A stretch of 7,735 bases of DNA from RGIG8748 sp045545635 (GTDB taxonomy: Bacteria; Bacillota; Clostridia; UMGS1810). The notes below the pieces were generated by a model. It saw only the letters and a program-made list of their open reading frames with translations. It did no database searches and was not told the DNA's origin. Shown here piece after piece: positions 1-6,346 of the stretch. The stretch spans positions 1-7,735 of the forward strand of contig JAZQBI010000078.1 in NCBI GenBank assembly GCA_045545635.1. Reading direction: 5' to 3'. Numbering within the stretch: position 1 is the stretch's first letter; each line of letters starts with the position of its first letter. A program made the translations under genes and the position numbers.

Positions 1-7
1 TTCAGAA

Positions 8-35
8 TTGTTTTTTTCTTTTCGGTAAATAATAT
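8..35 (+). promoter_or_regulatory. possible weak sigma-A promoter for the DUF378 gene
   Basis: A TTGTTT hexamer (8-13) lies 16 bp upstream of TAATAT (30-35), which would start transcription near position 42, about 40 bases before the gene. The -10 box is good but the -35 match is partial, and the region is so AT-rich that chance matches are expected. The true promoter could also lie left of the window. Confidence 0.3.
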
Positions 36-84
36 TTTTGAACTCTCTCAGAGAATCAACTTAGAAAGGAGAAGGAAGAAAGAT

Positions 85-297
85 ATGCTGGATAATACTG
101 CACTAACACTTGTTATAGTGGGAGCAATTAATTGGCTCTTGGTAGGCATTTTTGGTTTCGATCTTGTTGCCTTTATATTTGGCGGTCAGGGAGCACTTTT
201 ATCGAGAATCATATATACTGTTGTTGGAATATGTGGTCTTTGGTCAATCGGAATGCTTTTCAAAGAAAAGGTTCCTGCAAAAAGATTCAGAGACTAA
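85..297 (+). CDS. DUF378 family small membrane protein (YuzA-like)
   Basis: This is a 70-residue integral membrane protein of the DUF378 family, whose molecular role is not known. Two hydrophobic segments are visible, at about residues 6-32 and 40-59. They are joined by a short Gly-rich turn (FGGQG) and followed by a basic tail (KEKVPAKRFRD). The family hallmark is present: a Gly-Ala-Ile-Asn-Trp-Leu core (13-18) with a Phe-Asp-Leu-Val motif (25-28), then an Arg-Ile-Ile-Tyr-x-Val-Val-Gly stretch (41-48). The length is normal for the family. The start is supported by two tandem Shine-Dalgarno-like sequences, AAGGAG (66-71) and AAGGAA (72-77), the second 7 bases before the ATG. The gene has its own terminator, so it appears to be expressed separately from lepA. 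A +1-frame open reading frame overlapping it is a shadow. Confidence 0.85.
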   Translation: MLDNTALTLVIVGAINWLLVGIFGFDLVAFIFGGQGALLSRIIYTVVGICGLWSIGMLFKEKVPAKRFRD

Positions 298-307
298 GAT
301 ATCTGCC

Positions 308-342
308 AGAAAAAAACCTCATTAACTTTGAGGTTTTTTTCT
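308..342. terminator. intrinsic terminator after the DUF378 gene
   Basis: A perfect 14-bp stem pairs 308-321 with 329-342 around a 7-base loop (TTAACTT). The stem carries CCTC/GAGG near the loop and seven A facing seven T at its base. In + sense the T run ends the DUF378 transcript 11 bases after its stop codon. The A run on the other side gives the same structure in - sense, so it could also stop transcripts arriving from lepA's side. Confidence 0.9.
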
Positions 343-393
343 AATGTATTGCTGTACATAGTTTGATTTTAGAAAACACATCAAAAATAACAG

Positions 394-422
394 TTGAAAC
401 TCTTGGGAAAATATGTTATACT
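394..422 (+). promoter_or_regulatory. sigma-A promoter of lepA
   Basis: TTGAAA (394-399) and TATACT (417-422) are separated by exactly 17 bp, and a TG at 414-415 gives an extended -10 element. Transcription is predicted to start near 429, leaving a leader of about 30 bases. That leader carries the AAGGAG Shine-Dalgarno (446-451) nine bases before the lepA ATG, with no room for a riboswitch. This is the best promoter match I see in the window. Confidence 0.8.
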
Positions 423-460
423 TACAATGAGTTATTTAAATTTACAAGGAGAAACGCCAG

Positions 461-2269
461 ATGTCAAAACGTCAGGAACACATTAGAAATTTCAGCATAA
501 TTGCACATATTGACCACGGTAAATCAACGCTTGCCGATCGTATGCTTGAGAAAACCGGTGTACTTACTCAAAGAGAAATGCAGGATCAGATTCTAGATAA
601 TATGGATCTCGAAAAAGAAAAAGGTATTACTATAAAAGCACGTGCCGTTAAGCTTGTTTATAACGCAAAAAATGGTGAGGAATATATATTTAATCTTATA
701 GATACACCGGGACATGTTGACTTTAATTACGAGGTGTCAAGGAGCCTTGCTGCATGTGAAGGAGCAATTCTTGTTGTAGATGCATCTCAGGGGATAGAGG
801 CTCAGACACTTGCAAATACTTATCTTGCAATTGATAATGACCTGGAAATTGTTCCTGTAATTAACAAGATAGATCTACCGAGTGCAAGACCTGATGCAGT
901 TAAAACTGAAATTGAAGATGTAATCGGAATAGATGCCGAGGAGGCTCCGCTTATCTCAGCGAAACAAGGGATCGGAATTGAGGATGTTCTTGAGAAAATT
1001 GTTGAAATGGTTCCTCCTCCGACAGGAGATTCTTCAGAGCCATTCAAAGCCCTGATTTTTGATTCATATTACGATTCATATAAAGGTGTAATTGTTTATG
1101 TTCGTGTTATGGACGGACAACTTAAGCCGGGTGACAAAATAAAATTTATGTCAACCGAAAAAGAATTTGATGTTGTAGAAACAGGATATTTGTCTGCTTT
1201 GGGCACAATTCCTGCACAGGTAATTAAAGCAGGAGAAGTTGGTTATATTGCCGCATCCATAAAAACGGTTTCTGATGCCAGAGTGGGGGATACTGTCACC
1301 AATGCTGACAGACCCACGTCTGAGGCTTTACCCGGATACAAAAAAGTAAATCCCATGGTTTTCTCCGGCATATATCCCGCTGATGGATCAAAGTACGGAG
1401 ATCTTAGGGATGCTTTGGAAAAATTACAGCTTAATGATGCCGCTTTGTCATATGAGCCCGAAACATCTGTTGCCCTTGGCTTTGGATTCCGCTGTGGTTT
1501 CCTTGGTTTATTGCATATGGAAATAATACAGGAACGCCTTGAGAGGGAATATAATCTCGATCTCGTTACAACAGCTCCAAGCGTTGTATACAAAGTGTAC
1601 AAAACCAATGGTGAAGTTCTTGATATTTCAAATCCCACAAATCTTCCGCCGCTATCCGAGATAGAACATATGGAAGAACCAATGGTTAATGCTGACATAA
1701 TGCTTCCTACACAGTTTGTCGGAAATATTATGGAATTATGTCAGGACAGACGTGGTATATACAAAAATATGCAATATATGGATGATACCAGAGTAATTCT
1801 TCATTATGATTTGCCTCTCAATGAGATTATATATGATTTTTTTGATGCACTTAAATCACGAACAAAAGGATATGCATCTTTTGACTATGATCTTAAAGGA
1901 TATTCAAAATCTGATCTAGTTAAGCTTGATATGCTTCTCAACGGGGAGATGGTTGATGCACTCTCGTTTATAGTTCATGAAAGTAAAGCCTACGCAAGAG
2001 GAAGAAGAATTGCCGAGAAACTTAAAGAGACAATACCGAGACAGCTCTTTGAGATACCGATTCAGGCAGCAATCGGCAATAAAATTATTGCCAGAGAAAC
2101 AGTTAAAGCTATGAGAAAAGACGTTCTTGCAAAATGCTATGGCGGTGATATAACCCGAAAGAAAAAACTACTTGAAAAACAGAAAGAGGGCAAAAAAAGA
2201 ATGCGTCAGGTTGGAAGCGTAGAGGTTCCGCAAGAAGCATTCATGTCAGTATTGAAACTGGATGAATAA
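461..2269 (+). CDS. lepA: elongation factor 4 (LepA), ribosome-associated GTPase
   Basis: LepA/EF4 is a cytoplasmic translational GTPase that binds the ribosome. Back-translocation and a role in initiation or 30S biogenesis have both been proposed. All GTPase motifs are visible: the P-loop AHIDHGKS (15-22), the switch I KGITIKA (54-60), DTPGH (81-85), NKID (135-138) and ISAK (165-168). The beta-barrel domain II follows, then EF-G-like domains III and V (the EPMVNADI region at about 400-490). The LepA-specific C-terminal domain contains the diagnostic CYGGDITRKKK (559-569) and ends with the SVEVPQEAF signature. There is no EF-G domain IV, as expected. At 602 residues it is full length. The ATG has an AAGGAG Shine-Dalgarno nine bases upstream. 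It has its own promoter and a strong terminator, so it is probably monocistronic; hemW, a common downstream partner in Firmicutes, is absent here. Confidence 0.98.
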   Translation: MSKRQEHIRNFSIIAHIDHGKSTLADRMLEKTGVLTQREMQDQILDNMDLEKEKGITIKARAVKLVYNAKNGEEYIFNLIDTPGHVDFNYEVSRSLAACEGAILVVDASQGIEAQTLANTYLAIDNDLEIVPVINKIDLPSARPDAVKTEIEDVIGIDAEEAPLISAKQGIGIEDVLEKIVEMVPPPTGDSSEPFKALIFDSYYDSYKGVIVYVRVMDGQLKPGDKIKFMSTEKEFDVVETGYLSALGTIPAQVIKAGEVGYIAASIKTVSDARVGDTVTNADRPTSEALPGYKKVNPMVFSGIYPADGSKYGDLRDALEKLQLNDAALSYEPETSVALGFGFRCGFLGLLHMEIIQERLEREYNLDLVTTAPSVVYKVYKTNGEVLDISNPTNLPPLSEIEHMEEPMVNADIMLPTQFVGNIMELCQDRRGIYKNMQYMDDTRVILHYDLPLNEIIYDFFDALKSRTKGYASFDYDLKGYSKSDLVKLDMLLNGEMVDALSFIVHESKAYARGRRIAEKLKETIPRQLFEIPIQAAIGNKIIARETVKAMRKDVLAKCYGGDITRKKKLLEKQKEGKKRMRQVGSVEVPQEAFMSVLKLDE

Positions 2270-2273
2270 GCAC

Positions 2274-2320
2274 AACAAAGCCGGTAGTTGCAAAGGCAAT
2301 TACCGGCTTTGTTAATTTTT
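2274..2320 (+). terminator. intrinsic terminator of lepA, overlapping the recombinase stop codon
   Basis: An 18-bp stem pairs 2274-2291 with 2296-2313, with one G-T wobble (2287/2300) and an AAAG loop. Its lower half holds a GCCGGTA/TACCGGC core and it is followed by TTAATTTTTAT. It begins five bases after the lepA stop. The right arm contains part of the stop codon of the convergent recombinase gene (2312-2314 on the - strand). In - sense the stem is followed by a less T-rich GTGCTTATTC, so termination of the leftward operon here would be weaker. Confidence 0.92.
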
Positions 2321-3325
2321 ATCCTCCTCTGAAACAGAAGATGGTTTAAATGATGACAGGGGATTACTGTCCGCGGCTTTACGCAAGTCGTCGTTTTTGA
2401 TGTGCGTGTAAATTTGTGTTGTTGCAAGCGATGTGTGTCCCAAAAGCTCCTGAAGAGTTCGTATATCAACGTTTCCTTCGCGATACATAAGGGTTGCAGC
2501 TGTGTGCCTCAGTTTGTGCGGTGAATACAAATCATAATCGAGACCGGCTTTTTCAAAATATTTTTTTGCGAGAAGCTCTACCATACGGTTGCTTATTCGG
2601 CGGCCCCTTGCACTTATAAACAAGGCATCCATATCTGCTTGTACAGCTACCTCGCGGCGTAGCGGAAGATAGTCGTTTATTGCAGCAATACATAGGTCGT
2701 TGAGATAAACCATTCGTTCTTTGTTGCCTTTGCCGACAACTCTCAGGCTGCGTTTATCAAAATTTATGTTTTTAAGGTTAATCCCAACTAACTCGGATAA
2801 TCGTAGTCCGCAATTAAGTAAAATTGCAAAAATAGCCAAGTCACGTTCTTTATTATTTCCGTCTATACAATTCAGAAAATTTACGCTTTCCTCAAGAGTA
2901 AGATAACGGGGCATGCGTTTTTTTATTTTTGGTGAGTCAAGATTAGCTGCAGGATTGTTTTGGATAAAATTAATTTTAATATGCAGATAATTAAAGAAAG
3001 ATTTCAAGCTGGCAACTTTGCGAGCTCTGTAGTTGTCATTTGATGAATGTACATTATTAATATATGCCATGAATTCGTACAGATCATTCAGGGAGATTTC
3101 TTTTAGAATATTTTCGTTAAAATCGTCCAGGCTGACAGTTGAAATAGAATCCAAGGATAAATTGCCGACACAGCAAACTATGTATCTGAAAAAAAGTCTC
3201 AAGTCATAATAATACTCTTTGACTGTATTGGGGGATTTTCCTTTGATAACTGTCATAAAATTAAGATAATTTCTCAGTATTTGCGGTACATCCGAGTATT
3301 TATCGTTTGAATTTGCAGTCAGCAT
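2312..3325 (-). CDS. Xer-type tyrosine site-specific recombinase
   Basis: This is a 337-residue tyrosine recombinase that should cut and rejoin DNA at paired recognition arms through a covalent 3'-phosphotyrosine. Every catalytic residue is present: Arg175 (in GLRLSEL), Lys199 (VVGKGNK), His270 and Arg273 (HKLRH), His297 (LLGHTS) and the nucleophile Tyr306 (QIYTH). The SAM-like core-binding domain covers about residues 12-125. It has an extra stretch (about 52-80) compared with ordinary ~300-residue XerC/XerD, and a polar tail follows residue 310. These two traits and the NKERDLAI segment recall XerS-like proteins from memory of the family. The ATG has a strong GGAGGAGGG Shine-Dalgarno (3331-3339) and a perfect inverted repeat lies directly upstream. 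It is the last gene of the leftward cluster, 77 bp after the cyclo-ligase gene. Annotation as xerC or xerD would be a family-level guess; an integrase role is less likely because no other mobile-element genes are nearby. Confidence 0.93.
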   Translation of the reverse strand: MLTANSNDKYSDVPQILRNYLNFMTVIKGKSPNTVKEYYYDLRLFFRYIVCCVGNLSLDSISTVSLDDFNENILKEISLNDLYEFMAYINNVHSSNDNYRARKVASLKSFFNYLHIKINFIQNNPAANLDSPKIKKRMPRYLTLEESVNFLNCIDGNNKERDLAIFAILLNCGLRLSELVGINLKNINFDKRSLRVVGKGNKERMVYLNDLCIAAINDYLPLRREVAVQADMDALFISARGRRISNRMVELLAKKYFEKAGLDYDLYSPHKLRHTAATLMYREGNVDIRTLQELLGHTSLATTQIYTHIKNDDLRKAADSNPLSSFKPSSVSEEDKN

Positions 3326-3330
3326 TTTAA

Positions 3331-3339
3331 CCCTCCTCC
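3331..3339 (-). promoter_or_regulatory. strong Shine-Dalgarno of the recombinase gene
   Basis: Read on the - strand this is GGAGGAGGG, five bases before the ATG (3325-3323). It is the longest purine-rich Shine-Dalgarno in the window and fixes the start codon. It begins immediately after the 3' arm of the inverted repeat at 3340-3367, with no spacer, so a folded mRNA hairpin would stack against it. Confidence 0.8.
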
Positions 3340-3367
3340 ATTTCGCAAAATTTTTATTTTGCGAAAT
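3340..3367. repeat. perfect 12-bp inverted repeat upstream of the recombinase gene (dif-like geometry)
   Basis: The left arm ATTTCGCAAAAT (3340-3351) and right arm ATTTTGCGAAAT (3356-3367) are perfect inverted copies around TTTT. Because the inner bases are A/T, the same 28 bp also reads as 11-bp arms (3340-3350 and 3357-3367) around a 6-bp centre (3351-3356). That is the layout of chromosomal dif sites bound by Xer recombinases. No T run follows on either side, so it is not a normal intrinsic terminator. It could be a recombination site, an operator for autoregulation, or a hairpin affecting translation; the sequence does not decide. Confidence 0.85.
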
Positions 3368-3402
3368 TATTATTTAAACATTACAATCGCCTACCATACG
3401 AA

Positions 3403-3966
3403 TTATTTTTTATAATATGTGTTTTTTTCGGTTATAACAACATCCATACAAACATCGTGAATATCAAAATCAATTGAATTAACTATCTGAAATTCATAAC
3501 ATATTCCGATTTTGTAAACGTCATCGTTTTCTTTTAGAAATTTGTCATAGTAACCTGCACCAAATCCAATTCTGTTGCATCCTGCATCAAATGCAACTCC
3601 CGGAATAATTGCACAGTCAATTTTAAACGGTTGAAAGTTATTGTAATTTTCATCAGGTTCTTTAATACCATATTTATTAAGCGAATAATGACTTTGATTT
3701 AAAAAAATTTCTACTGCATCAAATGTCAGATTATCTATATCACATTTCGGAAGAAAGACTCTCCTCCCCTTGGATAATAAATAATTTGTAAGTTCTGCAG
3801 TCGGAACTTCATTTCCAAACGAAGCATACAAAAGAATTTGATTATAGTTCAAGATATTTGAACTTAATATTTTGTTAAAAATTATTTTCCCTGAATCTGT
3901 TATAAAATCCTCATCAAGCATATTTCGCTTTTTGATCATTTGTCTTCTAATAATTTTTTTATCCAT
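3403..3966 (-). CDS. 5-formyltetrahydrofolate cyclo-ligase
   Basis: This enzyme converts 5-formyltetrahydrofolate to 5,10-methenyltetrahydrofolate using ATP, returning a dead-end folate to the one-carbon pool in the cytoplasm. The 187 residues match the normal family length. The basic N-terminus (KKIIRRQMIKKR) is typical. GNEVPT (51-56) holds the conserved Glu53 of the substrate pocket, and KYGIKEP (98-104) follows. The signature PGVAFD (122-127) with RIGFGAGYYDKFL (132-144) forms the nucleotide and substrate site. The HD near residue 170 and the VVIT stretch close the fold. The ATG lies one base after the stop of the DJ-1 gene and no strong Shine-Dalgarno sits at the usual distance, so translational coupling to the gene upstream is likely. 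Symbols in use for the family include fau, ygfA and yqgN; I assign none. Confidence 0.94.
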   Translation of the reverse strand: MDKKIIRRQMIKKRNMLDEDFITDSGKIIFNKILSSNILNYNQILLYASFGNEVPTAELTNYLLSKGRRVFLPKCDIDNLTFDAVEIFLNQSHYSLNKYGIKEPDENYNNFQPFKIDCAIIPGVAFDAGCNRIGFGAGYYDKFLKENDDVYKIGICYEFQIVNSIDFDIHDVCMDVVITEKNTYYKK

Positions 3967-3967
3967 C

Positions 3968-4510
3968 TTACTTATAAAGCATAACCTTTTTCAGGTTATT
4001 GGCATAATCGATTCCTTTGTAGTGTTCAACAATTTTAAACCCAAGTAAATGAGCAGTTCCTGCTCCTCGTGATGTAAAAATGTTTTCGGACACACATACG
4101 TCATCGTCAGAAACATCAGCACCATCAAGAAACTCTTCAAATGAAGGAAAACAGCATGCTTTTTTTCCTTGCAAAAATCCCATTTTTCCTATTACAGAAG
4201 GTGCAGCACAGATTGCTGCTATGAGCTTTTTGCTATTGTTAGCATTTTTCAGAATGGCTTTTAGTGAATCTGAATTATCAAGATTAACATATCCGGGATA
4301 TCCGCCGGGAAGATAAATCATATCAAAATCATTATCAATATTTTTAAGAATATCGTCAGCATAAACCTTGATAGCGTGAGCACCTGTAACCTCGTTGGAA
4401 CCGTTTATCGAAAATGTTGTAACGGGTATTTCCGCCCTGCGGAGAATATCAACTACCGTCAAGGCTTCAATTTCTTCAAATCCGTTTGCAAGAATGGTAT
4501 ATACTTTCAT
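3968..4510 (-). CDS. DJ-1/PfpI (ThiJ/YajL-type) family protein
   Basis: This 180-residue cytoplasmic protein belongs to the DJ-1 branch of the class I glutamine amidotransferase-like fold. Family members have been linked to oxidative stress protection, chaperone activity and a debated glyoxalase/deglycase activity; the substrate here is unknown. The conserved elements line up with human DJ-1 through the length: ANGFEEIEALTVVD (8-21) with Glu15 in the place of Glu18, LPGG (67-70), the nucleophile elbow AAICAAP (98-104) with Cys101 in the place of Cys106, and TSRGAGTAHLL (146-156). The nucleophile and its acidic partner are both intact, so the protein is probably active. Start: ATG with a GGGGG Shine-Dalgarno (4518-4522) seven bases before it, 16 bp after the CvpA-family gene. 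It is followed by the cyclo-ligase gene after one base. Confidence 0.93.
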   Translation of the reverse strand: MKVYTILANGFEEIEALTVVDILRRAEIPVTTFSINGSNEVTGAHAIKVYADDILKNIDNDFDMIYLPGGYPGYVNLDNSDSLKAILKNANNSKKLIAAICAAPSVIGKMGFLQGKKACCFPSFEEFLDGADVSDDDVCVSENIFTSRGAGTAHLLGFKIVEHYKGIDYANNLKKVMLYK

Positions 4511-4526
4511 TTTTTATCCCCCATTT

Positions 4527-5144
4527 TCATTTATGTAAAAAATCATTAATAACCATTAGAACCAATGAATCGTCAATCTGATTTTTGAGAAAAGCCGCAG
4601 AAGGCAGAAACTGCAAATAACACACTGACATATAAATCAACCATACCAAAACAACACCAACAACTATACCGCATATACTGCCAAGAATTGAATCTATGCC
4701 ACCGATAATCGGAATATTTGTTGTTTTAGAAGCTAAAAATTTTACCAAGCTCAAAAGAAGTTTAAATATTATGAATGAAATAATAATCAACGGCACAGTA
4801 ACTATAACCTGAACAGACTTTTTTGATAGGTCTTTTACTGCATTCTCAGTTGCTTGACGTGAATCATCATTAAAAAGATACTTGCCCAGAAAAGGAGAAT
4901 TTTCAGTAATTGTATCTCTTAGACTATCAATTTCTCCGTTAATACCGTTTGACACATCATCTACCATGCCCGATCCGAATTCAGAATCAAAAAACTCTGC
5001 TTCCAGATGTCCGAATATCTGAGTAACGATTGTAATTGAAAAAACAAAAATCACGATGGAAATAAGCATTTGGGTAATTCCGTTTTTGTATCCCATGAAC
5101 AAGCATATTACGATAGTAAAAATCAGAATAAAATCTAATATCAT
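4527..5144 (-). CDS. CvpA family membrane protein
   Basis: This 205-residue inner-membrane protein has four hydrophobic segments: about residues 2-18, 24-44, 111-135 and 153-177. Between the second and third lies a long acidic polar loop (45-110). The family hallmark is the stretch from IPIIGGIDSILG (144-155) through the Gly-rich fourth segment. Family founder CvpA of E. coli was found as needed for colicin V production and has since been tied to envelope stress; the biochemical role is unsettled. The ATG is preceded by AAAGGA (5155-5160, - strand) ten bases upstream, which lies inside the end of the preceding gene with only a 6-bp intergenic gap. The tight linkage with the DUF5711-like gene suggests that the two products are made together and may act together at the membrane; this is inference. 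Confidence 0.85.
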   Translation of the reverse strand: MILDFILIFTIVICLFMGYKNGITQMLISIVIFVFSITIVTQIFGHLEAEFFDSEFGSGMVDDVSNGINGEIDSLRDTITENSPFLGKYLFNDDSRQATENAVKDLSKKSVQVIVTVPLIIISFIIFKLLLSLVKFLASKTTNIPIIGGIDSILGSICGIVVGVVLVWLIYMSVCYLQFLPSAAFLKNQIDDSLVLMVINDFLHK

Positions 5145-5150
5145 AGTAAG

Positions 5151-6338
5151 TTAATCCTTTTTGACAGAGTTAGCGTTAAGGGCAACCAGCTTAATCTCCT
5201 GAGAACCGGAAATTACCAATGCAGCACGCTTGGTGTTCATTAACATGGTTTCTCTGACATCGTATGTTGTGTCAGAATTAGAAACTACTTTTCCCTTGGA
5301 ATTTATCAGCATGAGCTTTCTTCCGTTTGTAAGTAACGCATTTTGATCGCAAACATCCATATCCGTAATTTGTTCCCGAGTGAAAAACTCCCCTGTTTTT
5401 TTACCCTTTTTATTATAAAAAGCGACAACATTTCCGTGTGAACTGATTTCATTATCAGAAAACACAAGTGCAAACATACCATTATTATATGCTGCTATAT
5501 CAGCTTGTCCGTTCTCGAAGTTTTTCTCCCACTTTAGTTTTCCGTTTAAATTATAACATTGCATTTTTGTGTCAAAAAGCATTATTAATCTGTTTTTTGC
5601 AACAAAAACACATTTTGCCGGAATAGTATCATCAAATTTAGTTTTAGAGATGTTTGTGTTATTTTTGACGTTAGTTACGACTAATTCAGATGAAATATGC
5701 TTATCCTCAAAAAGAAGTTCTATCGTAATAAGACTTTTATTATCATCTGACAAGGCCGCGTATGCAATCTGCCTGTCCGGATTGTCACGAAAATAAATTA
5801 ATTCTCCGGATTTATTATATACCGTGATTTTGTTTTTTAAACCGGCTTCATCCAGAAACATAACCGAGTATCCATTGGAATTTACATATCCGTAAGAAAT
5901 CTTTTCGTTTGTTTCTATCTTTTTTGTCTTTTTTCCGTTAGTTAAATATGCTTCTTTATCATCAGAATAGTAAATAAGCGCATAGGTTCCGTTCACAGCA
6001 ATCTCCGGAGACGTTTTTGATGAAGAAAATTCCCACTGAGAAAGTTGTGCAGTGTTATAACAGGTAATTTTACCGTCTTTTGCAACAATAAATCCGTCAA
6101 GATACTTTTGCACATCATAATTATTGGATTCTTCAAGTGAGATAGGCTCTTCATTAACGGTTGTTGTTGAACTGAAATTTGAATTTTTATAAATTGTACT
6201 GAAAATGAGTAATCCGGCAAGTACGATAACAAGCAAGATTGCATAGCAACCCGATTTTTTTGCAGGATTATTTTTGTTTTCATTTGGAAAATCTATTATT
6301 TTGTTTTGTTTTGTGTTTTCATTGTTTTCTTTTTTCAA
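5151..6338 (-). CDS. DUF5711-like membrane-anchored repeat protein, predicted extracytoplasmic beta-propeller
   Basis: The function is unknown. Numbering from the TTG start, a charged, Asn/Lys-rich cytoplasmic N-terminus (1-28) is followed by one transmembrane segment (about 30-50) and a large domain that would lie outside the membrane. That domain repeats a pattern of hydrophobic strand, Tyr-Asn or similar, turn with Gly-Lys, then strand, e.g. near residues 171-183, 259-274, 304-319 and 342-354, plus a weaker copy near 91-104. This resembles PQQ/WD-type propeller blades (KLKWEKNF is typical). I assign DUF5711 by general resemblance and position beside cvpA. The longest reading frame begins with GTG at 6347, but that codon lies inside the Shine-Dalgarno AGGAG (6351-6347). 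The TTG at 6338 is in frame, eight bases further on, and gives 395 residues, so I prefer it. The truA stop TAG overlaps the same Shine-Dalgarno. Confidence 0.75.
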   Translation of the reverse strand: MKKENNENTKQNKIIDFPNENKNNPAKKSGCYAILLVIVLAGLLIFSTIYKNSNFSSTTTVNEEPISLEESNNYDVQKYLDGFIVAKDGKITCYNTAQLSQWEFSSSKTSPEIAVNGTYALIYYSDDKEAYLTNGKKTKKIETNEKISYGYVNSNGYSVMFLDEAGLKNKITVYNKSGELIYFRDNPDRQIAYAALSDDNKSLITIELLFEDKHISSELVVTNVKNNTNISKTKFDDTIPAKCVFVAKNRLIMLFDTKMQCYNLNGKLKWEKNFENGQADIAAYNNGMFALVFSDNEISSHGNVVAFYNKKGKKTGEFFTREQITDMDVCDQNALLTNGRKLMLINSKGKVVSNSDTTYDVRETMLMNTKRAALVISGSQEIKLVALNANSVKKD

Positions 6339-6346
6339 ACTAAACA

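Noticed and set aside
132..344. A 70-codon + strand reading frame overlapping the DUF378 gene
   Set aside because: It is out of frame with a well-supported gene, has no family likeness and runs through the terminator hairpin.
820..1047. A 75-codon - strand reading frame, Ser/Ile-rich, inside lepA
   Set aside because: Its composition is that expected from the complement of a GTPase domain; no independent support.
1243..1698. A 151-codon - strand reading frame inside lepA
   Set aside because: It is antisense to the highly conserved lepA coding region, low in complexity and without its own Shine-Dalgarno or recognisable motifs.
2206..2469. An 87-codon - strand frame spanning the lepA end, the terminator and the recombinase 3' end
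   Set aside because: It overlaps the recombinase catalytic region in another frame and reads through the terminator stem.
2312..3367. Recombinase plus inverted repeat as an integrated mobile element with attachment sites
   Set aside because: The flanking genes are housekeeping genes, no excisionase, cargo or second copy of the repeat is visible in the window, and composition matches the neighbours.
3340..3402. A separate promoter or intrinsic terminator between the cyclo-ligase and recombinase genes
   Set aside because: No -35/-10 pair of good quality and spacing was found on the - strand, and the hairpin lacks a following T run.
4511..4526. Riboswitch or leader RNA within the leftward operon
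   Set aside because: All gaps upstream of the cyclo-ligase gene are 16 bp or less, so there is no space for a structured leader.
5993..6283. A 96-codon - strand frame and other short frames within the DUF5711-like gene
   Set aside because: They are in alternative frames of a longer gene with a clear transmembrane segment and repeats.
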